In this document: piece after piece, positions 24,415-35,508 of the stretch
Layout of the letters: each line of letters opens with the position of its first letter
Position numbering within the stretch: the stretch's first letter is position 1
Source of the DNA: an uncultured Paracoccaceae bacterium
Lineage (GTDB): Bacteria > Pseudomonadota > Alphaproteobacteria > Rhodobacterales > Rhodobacteraceae
DNA: 51,394 bases
Assembly: GCA_938049225.1 (NCBI GenBank)
Contig: CALICM010000009.1
Coordinates: 1 to 51,394 of the forward strand
Direction of reading: 5' to 3'
Translations under genes and position numbers: made by a program
The notes under the pieces: model-generated
Database searches by the model: none
What the model was told of the DNA's origin: nothing
Seen by the model: only the letters and a program-made list of their open reading frames with translations

Positions 24415-25821
24415 ATGCTGCCAGAGATAGATCTGAAAACCGCTCAGGGTCAAAACTGGGACGTGATCATTGCGGGATCCAGTTTCTCGGCGATGTTCTT
24501 TTTGGCAGGCCTGCCCAAGGGCCTGTCGGTGTTGGTCATCGAAAAGGGTCGCGTTGCCCCACATGACGAACAGGTCGCCAGCGAAATTCCGGGCCGCGAA
24601 ACCTTTCGGCAGAACAACACAAGCGAACACGAGAAAGACTGGGTGGCCCATTCGATCTTTGGCGGAAACTCGAATTGCTGGTGGGCCTGCACGCCACGGT
24701 TTCATCCATCGGATTTTGAGATGAAGACGCGCTACGACGTCGCCCAAGACTGGCCCTTTGGCTATGATGCGCTTGCACCGTATTACGAAGAGGTCGAGAC
24801 AGTGATGGAGATTTCCGGCGGCGGCTCGGACCATCTGTTGCCGCGCCGCACGCCCTTTCTCTATCCGCCACATCTGCCCAGCCGAACCGACAAATACCTG
24901 CGCAAACAATCGGCGGATTGGTTTGCTCAGCCCACGGCACGATCAAACGGCGGCCGCCGCGCGCCCTGTTGCGCGAACGGCGTGTGTACAATCTGCCCAA
25001 TCGATGCGAAATTCACCGTGCTGAACAGCATTGAGGTGTTCGAACGTCCGAATGTACAGATCCTAATGGCGGCCGAGGTACGGTCCGTTCGGATCGAGGC
25101 GGGGCGTGCGACGGGTGTGAGCGTCACCTTGGGGGAACAATCCGCCGAGCTTTCAGCCAGCACTATCGCCTTGGGCGCAAATGGCATTTTCAATGCCGCC
25201 ATCCTGCTGCGATCCGATATCGATCTGCCCGGCATTGGACTTGGATTGAACGAGCAGGTCTCGCTGCGCATGGCAATAGATGCGCCCGACATGGGCCCGT
25301 TTGGCGGCACGTCTATCACCGGACACGGCTATCCCCTGTATGAAGGGGCGCATCGCGCCGACCACAGTGGTGTCTTAATTGAGGTCTATAATGCGATACC
25401 AATGGTGCGGCCCGAATACGGCAAATGGTTGGAGCGTGGACATTTGAAGCTGATCGTCGAGGACATCCCCCAAGATGAGAACAGGGTGACCCTGGACCAG
25501 GACGAGCCGCTTCTTACCTGGGTCGGTCACCACAAATACGCGCTGGACGGGCTGAACTGGGGCGCCAAACAAGTCAGCGCGATGTTCGAGACCCCAGACC
25601 GCATATTGCAAACTCGGCTCTCGGCGACCGAAGCTCATATTATGGGTACGCATCGGATGGGGGATGACCCCGCACGCGATGTAGTCGATGAGTACCACCG
25701 GTGCCATGGTATCCCGAACCTCTTTGTGCTGGGCAGCGGCGCCTTTCCGTCATCCAGCATGGCCAATCCGACCCTAACGCTGTCAGCGACCGCCCTACGC
25801 GCCGCACGCGAGGCGCTATGA
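24415..25821 (+). CDS. GMC-family flavin oxidoreductase
   Basis: The 468-residue protein has an FAD-binding start (DVIIAGSSFSAMFFLAGL, VLVIEKGRV), FGGNSNCWWACTPRF where GMC enzymes bind flavin, and the C-terminal block GTHRMGDDP, with FVLGSGAFPSSSMANPTLTL near the end. The HR of THRMG falls near the family's catalytic His. A cysteine-rich segment, APCCANGVCTICPIDAKF (residues about 180-200), recalls membrane-linked polyol and gluconate dehydrogenases rather than soluble oxidases. It has no signal peptide. The next gene overlaps it by 4 bp and carries a twin-arginine signal, so export as a complex is plausible. The substrate is not evident. Confidence 0.88.
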   Translation: MLPEIDLKTAQGQNWDVIIAGSSFSAMFFLAGLPKGLSVLVIEKGRVAPHDEQVASEIPGRETFRQNNTSEHEKDWVAHSIFGGNSNCWWACTPRFHPSDFEMKTRYDVAQDWPFGYDALAPYYEEVETVMEISGGGSDHLLPRRTPFLYPPHLPSRTDKYLRKQSADWFAQPTARSNGGRRAPCCANGVCTICPIDAKFTVLNSIEVFERPNVQILMAAEVRSVRIEAGRATGVSVTLGEQSAELSASTIALGANGIFNAAILLRSDIDLPGIGLGLNEQVSLRMAIDAPDMGPFGGTSITGHGYPLYEGAHRADHSGVLIEVYNAIPMVRPEYGKWLERGHLKLIVEDIPQDENRVTLDQDEPLLTWVGHHKYALDGLNWGAKQVSAMFETPDRILQTRLSATEAHIMGTHRMGDDPARDVVDEYHRCHGIPNLFVLGSGAFPSSSMANPTLTLSATALRAAREAL

Positions 25822-26177
25822 GGCTTGTTCGACGCAACTTTCTCGTTGGGGCAATCGTTTTGGGCACGGCTGCAACCACCTATTTTCTCCGGCCCACCCG
25901 CAGGTTAGTTTCGCAGTTTCGCATTATGTTTGGAGCCGAAACCGAGAAGTTGGCGGCTGCGCAACAGTTCCTGGCTGACTACCGACAGCGCGTCAACGAT
26001 GGCAGCGCAGACCCAAGTGGCCACGCTGTGGCATTGGCCTTTCTCATGTCGACCAACTTTGTTGAACATCGCGAACAGGGTGCTGAGTTGACCTACGATG
26101 TTCTCTACGATCCCTATGACCAACCCTGCGCGAACGTCTTGTCGGCGAACTATGCGCCACCTGGGGAGCACGCCTGA
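25818..26177 (+). CDS. Small Tat-signal partner protein of the GMC oxidoreductase
   Basis: A 119-residue protein whose ATG overlaps the oxidoreductase stop (ATGA at 25818-25821). It starts MRLVRRNFLVGAIVLGTAAT, a twin-arginine motif (RRNFL) followed by a hydrophobic stretch. The rest is helical, with ALAFLMSTNFVEHREQ and one Cys near the C-terminus (PCANVL). Size, signal and position match the small third subunit of gluconate 2-dehydrogenase-type complexes, but sequence similarity to that family is not obvious to me. Likely role: carries the flavoprotein through Tat and anchors it. This is inferred from the context. Confidence 0.75.
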   Translation: MRLVRRNFLVGAIVLGTAATTYFLRPTRRLVSQFRIMFGAETEKLAAAQQFLADYRQRVNDGSADPSGHAVALAFLMSTNFVEHREQGAELTYDVLYDPYDQPCANVLSANYAPPGEHA

Positions 26178-26223
26178 AACCCACCGGGTTTCCATCCCCT
26201 GCAAAACCGCCTAAATCCCCCAC

Positions 26224-27600
26224 ATGAGCACACCCATTCACATCGTCGGCGGCGGCATGGCCGGATCCGAGGCCGCTTGGCAAATCGCCCAATCGGGGGT
26301 GCCGGTTGTCCTGCATGAAATGCGCCCACATGTAGGCACTTTCGCGCATCAAACCAGTGACCTCGCCGAGCTTGTTTGCTCAAATTCCTTCCGCTCGGAC
26401 GACCACGAAAGCAACGCTGTCGGCCTGCTGCATTGGGAGATGCGGCAAGCCGGTGGGCTTATTATCGAGATGGGCGACACGCACCAGCTGCCCGCCGGGG
26501 GGGCTTTGGCGGTTGATCGGCATGCTTTTTCTGCGGCGGTCACTCGGCGACTTGAAGAACACCCGCTCATCACTGTGGATCGAGGCGAGGTGCCAGGATT
26601 GCCGCCCATCGCCTGGGGGAGCACGATCATCGCGACCGGGCCGCTGACATCAGGCAATTTGGCCAAGGCGATCCGCGCCGAGACGGGCCAAGATGCGCTG
26701 GCCTTCTTCGATGCCATCGCCCCTATCGTCTATGCCGACAGCGTCGATATGGAGCAAGCCTGGTTTCAGTCGCGCTATGACAAGGGTGAGACCGAGGCGG
26801 ATCGAACAGCCTATCTGAACTGTCCGATGACAGAACCGCAATACAACGCGTTTATCGACGCGATCCTCGCGGCGGATAAGACAGCGTTCAAGGACGGTGA
26901 AACCGATACCCCCTATTTCGAAGGCTGCTTGCCGATCGAAGTTATGGCCGCCAGGGGTCGCGAGACACTGCGCTTTGGTCCGATGAAACCCGTTGGCCTG
27001 ACGAACCCGCATCAACCGGATGTCAAAGCGCATGCCATCGTTCAACTGCGCCGTGATAACGCATTGGGCACATTGTATAATATTGTCGGCTTTCAAACCA
27101 AGATGAAATACGGCGCCCAGGCCGAGGTGCTGAGGATGATCCCAGGCTTGCAAGATGCCAGCTTTGCGCGCCTGGGGGGGATCCACCGCAATACCTTCCT
27201 CAACGCGCCAACCTTGTTGGACTCACAGTTGCGGCTGCGCAGCCGCCCAGATCTGCGCTTTGCCGGTCAAATCACTGGCGTCGAGGGCTATGTCGAAAGT
27301 GCCGCTATGGGGCTGTTAGCGGGTCGTTTGGCCGCTGCCGAGGCGCAAGGGCGCACACTGGACCCGCCCCCCGGCACCACCGCCATTGGCGCACTGGTCA
27401 CCCATATCACCGGCGGGGCCGAGGCGAAAACCTTCCAGCCGATGAATGTCAATTTCGGCCTGTTCCCCCCTTTGTCGGATGTGCGTGGCGGTCGACGCGG
27501 CCGCAAAGAACGCTACCGCGCCTATACGGATCGGGCCAAGACCGACTTCACAGCTTGGCTGGCCACTGCCTGGACTTCCCCACCACAGCCGGTATCCTAG
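26224..27600 (+). CDS. trmFO: Methylenetetrahydrofolate-tRNA-(uracil-5-)-methyltransferase
   Basis: TrmFO makes 5-methyluridine at position 54 of tRNA using methylene-tetrahydrofolate and FADH2. The 458-residue protein opens with the FAD motif [18 protein letters not shown] and the family block VLHEMRP...[18 protein letters not shown]. It then has [53 protein letters not shown] and [13 protein letters not shown] 26224 gives the standard length; the ribosome site is weak. It leads a run trmFO-methyltransferase-gluQ with 17 and 0 bp gaps, suggesting a tRNA-modification operon. Confidence 0.97.
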   Translation: MSTPIHIVGGGMAGSEAAWQIAQSGVPVVLHEMRPHVGTFAHQTSDLAELVCSNSFRSDDHESNAVGLLHWEMRQAGGLIIEMGDTHQLPAGGALAVDRHAFSAAVTRRLEEHPLITVDRGEVPGLPPIAWGSTIIATGPLTSGNLAKAIRAETGQDALAFFDAIAPIVYADSVDMEQAWFQSRYDKGETEADRTAYLNCPMTEPQYNAFIDAILAADKTAFKDGETDTPYFEGCLPIEVMAARGRETLRFGPMKPVGLTNPHQPDVKAHAIVQLRRDNALGTLYNIVGFQTKMKYGAQAEVLRMIPGLQDASFARLGGIHRNTFLNAPTLLDSQLRLRSRPDLRFAGQITGVEGYVESAAMGLLAGRLAAAEAQGRTLDPPPGTTAIGALVTHITGGAEAKTFQPMNVNFGLFPPLSDVRGGRRGRKERYRAYTDRAKTDFTAWLATAWTSPPQPVS

Positions 27601-27617
27601 ACCTGGGAAGTGGGAAG

Positions 27618-28238
27618 ATGGCGGAAAACAAGAAATTTCTGGATACGGTCTATGGGTTGGATACGCCCGAGGGCACCAAGCAATTCTACCAAGACTGGTC
27701 GCGAACCTATGACGCCGAGGTTGCCGAGAACGGCTATGCCACCCCGGCGAGGGTGGCCGAGGCTTTGGCCGACGTCGTTCCAGATCGATCCACGCCGGTT
27801 TTAGATATCGGGTGCGGAACAGGTATTTCTGGGATGGCCCTGCGGGCGCAAGGGTTTGATATCCTCGATGGGTCCGACTTTTCCGAGGCGATGCTGGCTC
27901 AAGCCCGCAAAAAGGGCATTTATCGCACGCTTCTGCTGGCGGATCTGACCGATCCAATGCCTTTCAAAGATGGTGCCTATCAGGTCATCACCGCGATTGG
28001 CGTGCTGAATCCAGGTCATGGGCCCGCCGAGGTTTTGGATGCCATCCTGGCGAAGCTCCCCTCGGGGGGTATTTTTGCCTTCTCACTGAACGACCACGCC
28101 CTGGCCGATCCGTCATACGAAGGGCGGCTGATGGAACACCTGGACTGCGGCGCGGTGCGGCTGCTGTTTAAGGAGTACGGGCAGCATCTTCCGAAAATCG
28201 ACTTGCAATCAAATGTCTACGTCTTGCAAAAAGCATAG
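27618..28238 (+). CDS. Class I SAM-dependent methyltransferase
   Basis: A 206-residue methyltransferase. It has the SAM motif I VLDIGCGTGISGMALRAQG, then DGSDFSEAMLAQARKKGIY, LLADLTDPMPFKDGAYQV and AILAKLPSGGIFAFSLND in order. The N-terminus FLDTVYGLDTPEGTKQFYQD and WSRTYDAEV matches the small-molecule methyltransferases of the DREV/Williams-Beuren-like type rather than RNA methylases. Start ATG 27618 is preceded by GGGAAGTGGGAAG. It sits between trmFO and gluQ and is adjacent to gluQ without a spacer. The substrate is unknown; a role in tRNA modification is only suggested by neighbours. Confidence 0.88.
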   Translation: MAENKKFLDTVYGLDTPEGTKQFYQDWSRTYDAEVAENGYATPARVAEALADVVPDRSTPVLDIGCGTGISGMALRAQGFDILDGSDFSEAMLAQARKKGIYRTLLLADLTDPMPFKDGAYQVITAIGVLNPGHGPAEVLDAILAKLPSGGIFAFSLNDHALADPSYEGRLMEHLDCGAVRLLFKEYGQHLPKIDLQSNVYVLQKA

Positions 28239-29105
28239 ATGCACGTCGAGCGATTTGCGCCTTCGCCTACCGGTCCCTTGCATCTGGGGCATGCATTTTC
28301 GGCCCTGACCGCTTGGAACCAAGCGCAGGACGCACAGGGGCTTTTCTTGTTGCGCATCGAAGATATCGACCAAACCCGCGCCCGCCCCGAGTGGGAAGCG
28401 CAGATCCAGGATGACCTGCGGTGGCTGGGTCTGCGCTGGCCGCAGCCTGTCCGCCGACAATCCGAGCATCTGGACACCTATCGCAAGGCCATCGCCGATC
28501 TATGGGCGCGCGGGCTGCTTTATAAGTGCACGTGTAACAGGTCCGACATCGCTGCCGCCGCGGCCCCGCAGGAGGGGGGCAGCCCGCTTCAGGGCCCAGA
28601 TGGCATCGTTTATCCGCGCAGCTGTGCGACACGATATCCCAGATCTGGTCCCTTACCTGGCATTAAGGACGCCGTGCTGCGCCTGGATATGCAGCGGGCC
28701 GCGACAGCGCTAACCGGGCCCTTGATGTTTCACGAGACGGGCGCCGCGCCACAGGGGGAACATGGCCCCATTTCCTTTAAGATGGCAGACGTCCGCTCGC
28801 AGATCGGGGACATTGTGCTGGCGCGCCGGGGTCAGGGCACGTCGTATCACCTGTCCGTCGTGGTCGATGACGCCCTCCAAAACATCACCCACGTCACCCG
28901 TGGGCAAGACCTGTTCGAGGCAACCAAGATCCATGTTGTCCTGCAACACCTTCTGAACCTGCCCACACCGATATATCACCATCATCGCTTGATCCGCGAT
29001 GACCATGGCAAACGCCTGGCAAAGCGTCACGATGCCAAGGCGATCAGCAAATATCGCGCCGAAGGGGCCACGCCTGCTGACCTTCGTGCGATGGTCGGCC
29101 TATAG
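28239..29105 (+). CDS. gluQ: Glutamyl-Q tRNA(Asp) synthetase
   Basis: GluQ-RS attaches glutamate to queuosine in the anticodon of tRNA-Asp. It resembles the catalytic half of GluRS but lacks the anticodon-binding domain, as the 288-residue length shows. Motifs: RFAPSPTGPLHLGHAFSAL (HIGH-like), LLRIEDIDQTRARPE, and the KMSKS-like KRLAKRHDAKAI. Cysteines in KCTCNRSDI and YPRSCATRYP form the zinc site. The ATG at 28239 follows the preceding stop directly (TAGATG). The last 6 bp overlap the convergent hisI gene. Confidence 0.95.
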   Translation: MHVERFAPSPTGPLHLGHAFSALTAWNQAQDAQGLFLLRIEDIDQTRARPEWEAQIQDDLRWLGLRWPQPVRRQSEHLDTYRKAIADLWARGLLYKCTCNRSDIAAAAAPQEGGSPLQGPDGIVYPRSCATRYPRSGPLPGIKDAVLRLDMQRAATALTGPLMFHETGAAPQGEHGPISFKMADVRSQIGDIVLARRGQGTSYHLSVVVDDALQNITHVTRGQDLFEATKIHVVLQHLLNLPTPIYHHHRLIRDDHGKRLAKRHDAKAISKYRAEGATPADLRAMVGL

Positions 29106-29459
29106 CGGCTGGGTCGTGATGACCTCGACCCCATCGTCGACATCGGTGAAAAAGCAGCTGCGGCGGTTCGTGTGGCACGCGGGCCCCGTTTGATCCACCT
29201 GCAGCAGCAGACAATCCCGGTCGCAATCCACGCTCAGCCGGATCAACCGTTGCACATGCCCCGAGGTTTCCCCCTTGCGCCACAGGGCCTGCCGCGACCG
29301 CGACCAATAGGTGACCTGACCCGTTGCCAACGTCTCGACCAAGCTGTCGCGGTTCATCCAGGCCATCATCAGAACCTCGCCACTCTGGTGATCCTGCGCG
29401 ATGGCCGGGACCCACCCGTTGGCATCCCACTTCAAGGTTTCGGGATTGAACTGTGTCAT
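29100..29459 (-). CDS. hisI: Phosphoribosyl-AMP cyclohydrolase
   Basis: HisI opens the adenine ring of PR-AMP, the third step of histidine synthesis. The 119-residue single-domain protein has the diagnostic VLMMAWMNRDSL and YWSRSRQALWRKGETSGH. The zinc and magnesium ligands are in VDCDRDCLLLQVDQ and GPACHTNRRSCFF. The HisE (PR-ATP pyrophosphatase) domain fused to it in enterobacteria is absent, as is usual in alphaproteobacteria. It is divergent from the Fe-S scaffold gene with 78 bp between starts. ATG 29459 gives the family length. Confidence 0.96.
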   Translation of the reverse strand: MTQFNPETLKWDANGWVPAIAQDHQSGEVLMMAWMNRDSLVETLATGQVTYWSRSRQALWRKGETSGHVQRLIRLSVDCDRDCLLLQVDQTGPACHTNRRSCFFTDVDDGVEVITTQPL

Positions 29460-29537
29460 CCTGTACTGCCCACTTTTCGTCCTGCCGCGATTGCCCTACA
29501 TATGGGGCGAACAGGGATTTGCAAAGCGGAGTTCGCG

Positions 29538-29987
29538 ATGAGCGGCGATGCAGATATGATCAAGCTTTACTCGCAGCGCATTCTGGCGCTGTCGGCGGAT
29601 ATCCCGCATTTGGACAGGCTTGAAGCGCCGCAGGCGACCGCCAAGAAACGCTCGCCCCTATGCGGGTCGACGGTGACGGTCGACGTGACCCTGCGCGACG
29701 GGCGGATCGCCGAATACGGCCAAGACGTGAAGGCCTGCGCATTGGGCCAAGCCTCGGCCGCTGTGTCGGGCGCGGCTATTTTAGGGCGCAGCCGGGCCGA
29801 GGTCGAGACGGCCCGCGATCAGCTGAAAGCCATGCTAAAATCCGGCGGCCCGGTGCCGGATGCCCCCTTTGAGGGGTTCGAGGTTTTGATGCCTGCCCGG
29901 GATTACAAAAACCGCCACGCCTCGATCCTGTTGACACTGGACGCCACGCTGGATGCTTTTGACAAAGCGTTAGAAGTGGCTGCGTGA
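29538..29987 (+). CDS. NifU/IscU-like iron-sulfur cluster scaffold protein
   Basis: A 149-residue relative of IscU/SufU. The N-terminal YSQRILALSADIPHLDRLE region, the first Cys in RSPLCGSTVTVDVTL and the second in VKACALGQASAAVSG correspond to two of the three cluster-binding cysteines. Where SufU has its third (RxxCxxL), this protein reads NRHASILL, so the third Cys is missing and His may substitute. This subtype, next to hisI, is common in Rhodobacterales. The start ATG 29538 follows GCGGAG. True scaffold function versus a regulatory role is open because of the missing Cys. Confidence 0.85.
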   Translation: MSGDADMIKLYSQRILALSADIPHLDRLEAPQATAKKRSPLCGSTVTVDVTLRDGRIAEYGQDVKACALGQASAAVSGAAILGRSRAEVETARDQLKAMLKSGGPVPDAPFEGFEVLMPARDYKNRHASILLTLDATLDAFDKALEVAA

Positions 29988-29992
29988 TATCC

Positions 29993-30027
29993 AAAAAAAA
30001 TCGCCGCAACCCCGTGGGGTGCGGCGA
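29993..30027 (-). terminator. Terminator of the 40-residue membrane-protein gene
   Basis: On the minus strand the stem GGGGT-GCGGCGA pairs with TCGCCGCA-ACCCC (one bulged A) and is followed directly by eight T (A8 at 29993-30000). It lies about 100 bp past the small gene at 30125-30247. Confidence 0.8.
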
Positions 30028-30124
30028 CAGTCGTGCATCACATCCAATTGCGTGGCCCCAGGCAGACAAGGCCGTTCCCGTCAGGCAGACCGGGAAGAAA
30101 CGCAGACGATCCGCAGGCAAAGGT

Positions 30125-30247
30125 TCAGAAAACACCAGGAAGGGTCAGGCCCACCATCAGCATCACGCAAATCGCGGCCAGGCCAAGGGCATCGCCCAAA
30201 ACGGTCTTTGTCGGCACATTTGCGGGATCTATCTGGCGGGTCTGCAT
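30125..30247 (-). CDS. 40-residue membrane miniprotein
   Basis: A short minus-strand gene, MQTRQIDPANVPTKTVLGDA followed by one hydrophobic helix (LGLAAICVMLMVGLTLPGVF). Start ATG 30247 has GGAG six bases upstream; an in-frame ATG at 30259 lacks a good site. A strong terminator lies downstream on the same strand, and no other gene needs that terminator. These three points make it likely real. The helix reaches almost to the C-terminus, so the N-terminus would stay in the cytoplasm or the protein may be a tail-anchored subunit. No family recognised. Confidence 0.6.
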   Translation of the reverse strand: MQTRQIDPANVPTKTVLGDALGLAAICVMLMVGLTLPGVF

Positions 30248-30358
30248 GTCGGTCTCCATCGCTTGTGTTAACCTTATGTTCCCCATTTTAACCCGACTCG
30301 TCAAGAACTTTTAGAGAACATTTGCGAACAAAGCGGGTTTACCCTCAATTTCAGTGCG

Positions 30359-32452
30359 TTACCCTACGGACAGCAGCCGGATCGCGCGGTCGGCCTCCAT
30401 CAAGTAAAGCGCCGTGCGCACGGCCTCGCCCCGGGCGCTAGTCAGCTCAGGATCCTGGGCGAGGAAGGTCCGGGCGTCGGATTGCGCCAGGGCGATCAGG
30501 CCAGACTGCCGTTCAAGATCGGCGATGCGAAACTTTGGCACCCCGGATTGGGCGACGCCCAGCAGATCCCCGGCCCCGCGCAGTTTCAGATCTTCTTCGG
30601 CGATCCGAAACCCGTCTTCCGTCTCGCGCAGGATCGATAACCGCGCTTCCGCACTGGGGGTCAGGGGTGATTGGTACATTAACAGGCACGTGGATTTACC
30701 GCCGCCCCGACCCACCCGGCCCCGCAGTTGGTGCAGCTGTGCCAGGCCGAAACCTTCGGCGCCCTCGACGACCATGATCGTGGCTTCGGGGACGTTCACG
30801 CCAACCTCGATCACCGTTGTGGCCACCAGAACTTGCGTGTCGCCCGCGACAAAAGCGGCCATGGCCGCGTCCTTTTCCGCAGGCGGCATTTGCCCATGCA
30901 CCAGGCCCACCGCGCCATCGCCTAAGGCCGCGCGCAGTGTTTTGAACCGGGCCTCGGCGGCGGTCGCGGCGATCACTTCCGATTCTTCAACCAAGGGGCA
31001 CACCCAATAAGCCCGCCGCCCCTCGGCCACCGCCGCACGCAAACGGGTCACCACCGCCTCCAGCCGATCGGCCGAGACAAGCGCGGTTTCAATCGGTTGC
31101 CGCCCGGGTGGCTTTTCGTCCAACACAGACAGGTCCATATCGCCGTAATTCGACAGGGCCAGCGAGCGGGGAATTGGCGTCGCAGTCATCACCAACAGAT
31201 CCACCGCCGCCCCTTTGGCCCCCAGATCCATGCGTTGACGCACCCCAAAACGGTGCTGTTCATCGATAATGCCCAGGCGCAGGTCGTGAAAGCTGACGTC
31301 CTTTTGGAACAGCGCATGGGTACCCAGCAGAATATCGATGCGGCCAGCCGCCAGATCCGCCAGCTTAGCTGCCCGGTCCGCGCCCTTGTCGCGCCCGGTC
31401 AAGATCTCGACCCGGACATCGGCCTGGGCGGCCAGCGGGGCAAGCCCCTCCATATGTTGGCGGGCCAAAATTTCGGTCGGGGCCATCAGCGCAGCCTGTC
31501 CGCCTGCCTCGACCACGGCCAGCATCGCCATCAGGGCGACCAGGGTTTTACCCGACCCGACATCCCCCTGCAGCAGACGGTTCATCCGGCGCGGCGCGGC
31601 CAGGTCGTCGACGATCTCGGCCACCGCCCGCTCTTGCGCGCCGGTGGGGGCGAATGGCAGGGCGGCGCGGACCTGGGATTGCTTGGTGCCGGTGCCAAGG
31701 GTTTGCACACCGGGGCGCTTGCGGTCCCGGGCCCGGGCCAGGGCCAGCGTCAATTGATGGGCAAAGACCTCGTCATACGCGAGCCGCGCGCGGGCCGGAT
31801 GATCCGCTGCCAGATCGGGCTGCGATGCAGGACTATGGGCTTGACGAACCGCCGTGTGCCAATCGGGCCAGCCGTTGCGCTGAACCAAGGCTGGGTCGAT
31901 CCATTCCGGCAAATCGGGGGCCAGGGCCACAGCGCCTTGCGCCGCCTTCGTCATGGTTTTCTGGGTCAAGCCCTGGGTCAGCGGATAGATTGGCTCGAAA
32001 GCGGGCAGATCACCGGTGTCCTCAGGGGCCAGGATGTAATCGGGGTGCGGCATTTGCACCCGACCATCAAAGATCTCGGCCTTGCCCGAGATTAGGCGCC
32101 GCTGGCCAGAGGGCAGTGTGCGCTGCAACCAGTCCACATGCGGGTGGAAGAAGATCAGTTCGAATTCGGTCTTGGCGTCTTGAACAAAGACGCGGTACGG
32201 GCGCCCACGGCTGCGCGGCGCTTGGTGAAGGCCGACCGTCACCTCGACCGTCACCACACCGGGCAAAGGGGCGCCCTGGACCGTGTCGCGCCGGGCCCGA
32301 TCAACGCCGCCGCTGGGCAGGGTAAACAGCAGATCGCGCGGGCGCGTGACCTCTAACCGCTCCAACAGGCTGGCGGATTTGGGGCCAATACCTGGCAGGC
32401 CGATCAGTTCGGCAAACAGCGGAAACAGGATCTCGGGGCGGCGGCTGGTCAT
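30359..32452 (-). CDS. recG: ATP-dependent DNA helicase RecG
   Basis: RecG remodels stalled forks and branch-migrates junctions. The 697-residue protein has the N-terminal wedge/OB region (LIGLPGIGPKSASLLERL, then ERLEVTRPRDLLFTLPS), then a superfamily 2 helicase: Walker A LLQGDVGSGKTLVALMAM, APTEILARQH, DEQH box GIIDEQHRFGVRQR, VMTATPIPRSLAL. The second half has LVATTVIEVGVNVPEA and QLRGRVGRGG. ATG 32452 is preferred; a TTG 18 bases upstream is possible. It lies 31 bp after ligA on the same strand, so the two repair genes are likely co-transcribed. Confidence 0.97.
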   Translation of the reverse strand: MTSRRPEILFPLFAELIGLPGIGPKSASLLERLEVTRPRDLLFTLPSGGVDRARRDTVQGAPLPGVVTVEVTVGLHQAPRSRGRPYRVFVQDAKTEFELIFFHPHVDWLQRTLPSGQRRLISGKAEIFDGRVQMPHPDYILAPEDTGDLPAFEPIYPLTQGLTQKTMTKAAQGAVALAPDLPEWIDPALVQRNGWPDWHTAVRQAHSPASQPDLAADHPARARLAYDEVFAHQLTLALARARDRKRPGVQTLGTGTKQSQVRAALPFAPTGAQERAVAEIVDDLAAPRRMNRLLQGDVGSGKTLVALMAMLAVVEAGGQAALMAPTEILARQHMEGLAPLAAQADVRVEILTGRDKGADRAAKLADLAAGRIDILLGTHALFQKDVSFHDLRLGIIDEQHRFGVRQRMDLGAKGAAVDLLVMTATPIPRSLALSNYGDMDLSVLDEKPPGRQPIETALVSADRLEAVVTRLRAAVAEGRRAYWVCPLVEESEVIAATAAEARFKTLRAALGDGAVGLVHGQMPPAEKDAAMAAFVAGDTQVLVATTVIEVGVNVPEATIMVVEGAEGFGLAQLHQLRGRVGRGGGKSTCLLMYQSPLTPSAEARLSILRETEDGFRIAEEDLKLRGAGDLLGVAQSGVPKFRIADLERQSGLIALAQSDARTFLAQDPELTSARGEAVRTALYLMEADRAIRLLSVG

Positions 32453-32483
32453 GCGCGCATCTGACGTCAAACCGCCCTGGGGA

Positions 32484-34616
<2,133 letters not shown>

Positions 34617-34681
34617 TTACGCCTGCGAACAGATGTAAATCGGGGCGGGATTATTGGCCAGGGCGATTTATGCCCGTGGGG

Positions 34682-35407
34682 TCACGCCCCAAGCGCCATT
34701 TTAGACGGCCCTGAGTCCTCGTCATCCATCGAGACAGGGTCGCGCAGCACATAGCCACGGCCCCAGACGGTTTCGATGAAATTCTCACCGCCTGTCGCCT
34801 CGGAGATCTTTTTGCGAAGCTTACAGATGAAGACGTCGATGATCTTAAGCTCGGGCTCGTCCATGCCGCCATAAAGATGATTCAAGAACATCTCTTTGGT
34901 CAGTGTTGTGCCCTTGCGCAGAGACAAAAGCTCAAGCATTTGGTATTCCTTGCCGGTCAGATGCACCGGCATACCGGCCACATCAACCGTTTTGGCATCC
35001 AAATTGACCTGCACCGATCCGGTCGTGATGATCGACTGCGCATGCCCTTTCGAGCGGCGCACAATTGCGTGGATCCGCGCGATGAGTTCTTCACGATGAA
35101 AGGGCTTGGTCATGTAATCATCAGCCCCAAAACCGAAACCTTTGATCTTGTTCTCAGTATCATCCATACCTGACAGTATCAGGATCGGCGTTTCGATCTT
35201 TGACATCCTTAGTTGACGCAGCACTTCGTGCCCCGTCATGTCAGGTAGATTGAGGTCGAGAAGAATCAGATCGTAATCATACAGACGTGCAAGATCGATC
35301 CCCTCTTCCCCCAAATCGGTGGCATAAACGTTAAGATTGGCGCTATTGAGCATCATCTCAACGGATTTCGAGGTAGTTGGATCGTCTTCTACGAGGAGCA
35401 CGCGCAT
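34682..35407 (-). CDS. ctrA: Cell-cycle response regulator CtrA
   Basis: CtrA is the master response regulator of alphaproteobacteria; in Rhodobacterales it controls motility, gene-transfer-agent and related genes. The 241-residue OmpR-type protein begins [20 protein letters not shown], has phospho-acceptor Asp51 ([13 protein letters not shown]), Lys in [14 protein letters not shown], and a winged helix ([41 protein letters not shown]). ATG 35407 is supported by GGAGGT eight bases upstream. The gene lies 101 bp downstream of sciP, whose product inhibits CtrA-dependent transcription, on the same strand. A near-consensus CtrA box sits in that gap, consistent with autoregulation. Confidence 0.97.
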   Translation of the reverse strand: MRVLLVEDDPTTSKSVEMMLNSANLNVYATDLGEEGIDLARLYDYDLILLDLNLPDMTGHEVLRQLRMSKIETPILILSGMDDTENKIKGFGFGADDYMTKPFHREELIARIHAIVRRSKGHAQSIITTGSVQVNLDAKTVDVAGMPVHLTGKEYQMLELLSLRKGTTLTKEMFLNHLYGGMDEPELKIIDVFICKLRKKISEATGGENFIETVWGRGYVLRDPVSMDDEDSGPSKMALGA

Positions 35408-35465
35408 CTCTGACCTCCGGTCCATATACAGCTTTATCAACACCTGGTTGTTTAAGCCTCAATGG

Positions 35466-35480
35466 TTAACCAGAAATTAC
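35466..35480. promoter_or_regulatory. Near-consensus CtrA box upstream of ctrA
   Basis: TTAA-N7-TTAC (35466-35469 and 35477-35480) differs by one base from the CtrA site TTAA-N7-TTAA. It lies 59 bp upstream of ctrA and 29 bp past the end of sciP. Confidence 0.5.
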
Positions 35481-35508
35481 CACTCGCCCCTGAAGACTGC
35501 AATACCTG

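Noticed and set aside
30033-30314. Overlapping plus-strand frames around 30019-30314
   Set aside because: They are antisense to the better supported 40-residue minus-strand gene with its ribosome site and terminator.
31097-32095. A 332-codon plus-strand frame opposite recG
   Set aside because: It overlaps conserved RecG helicase motifs on the other strand, and the translation has no recognisable domain.
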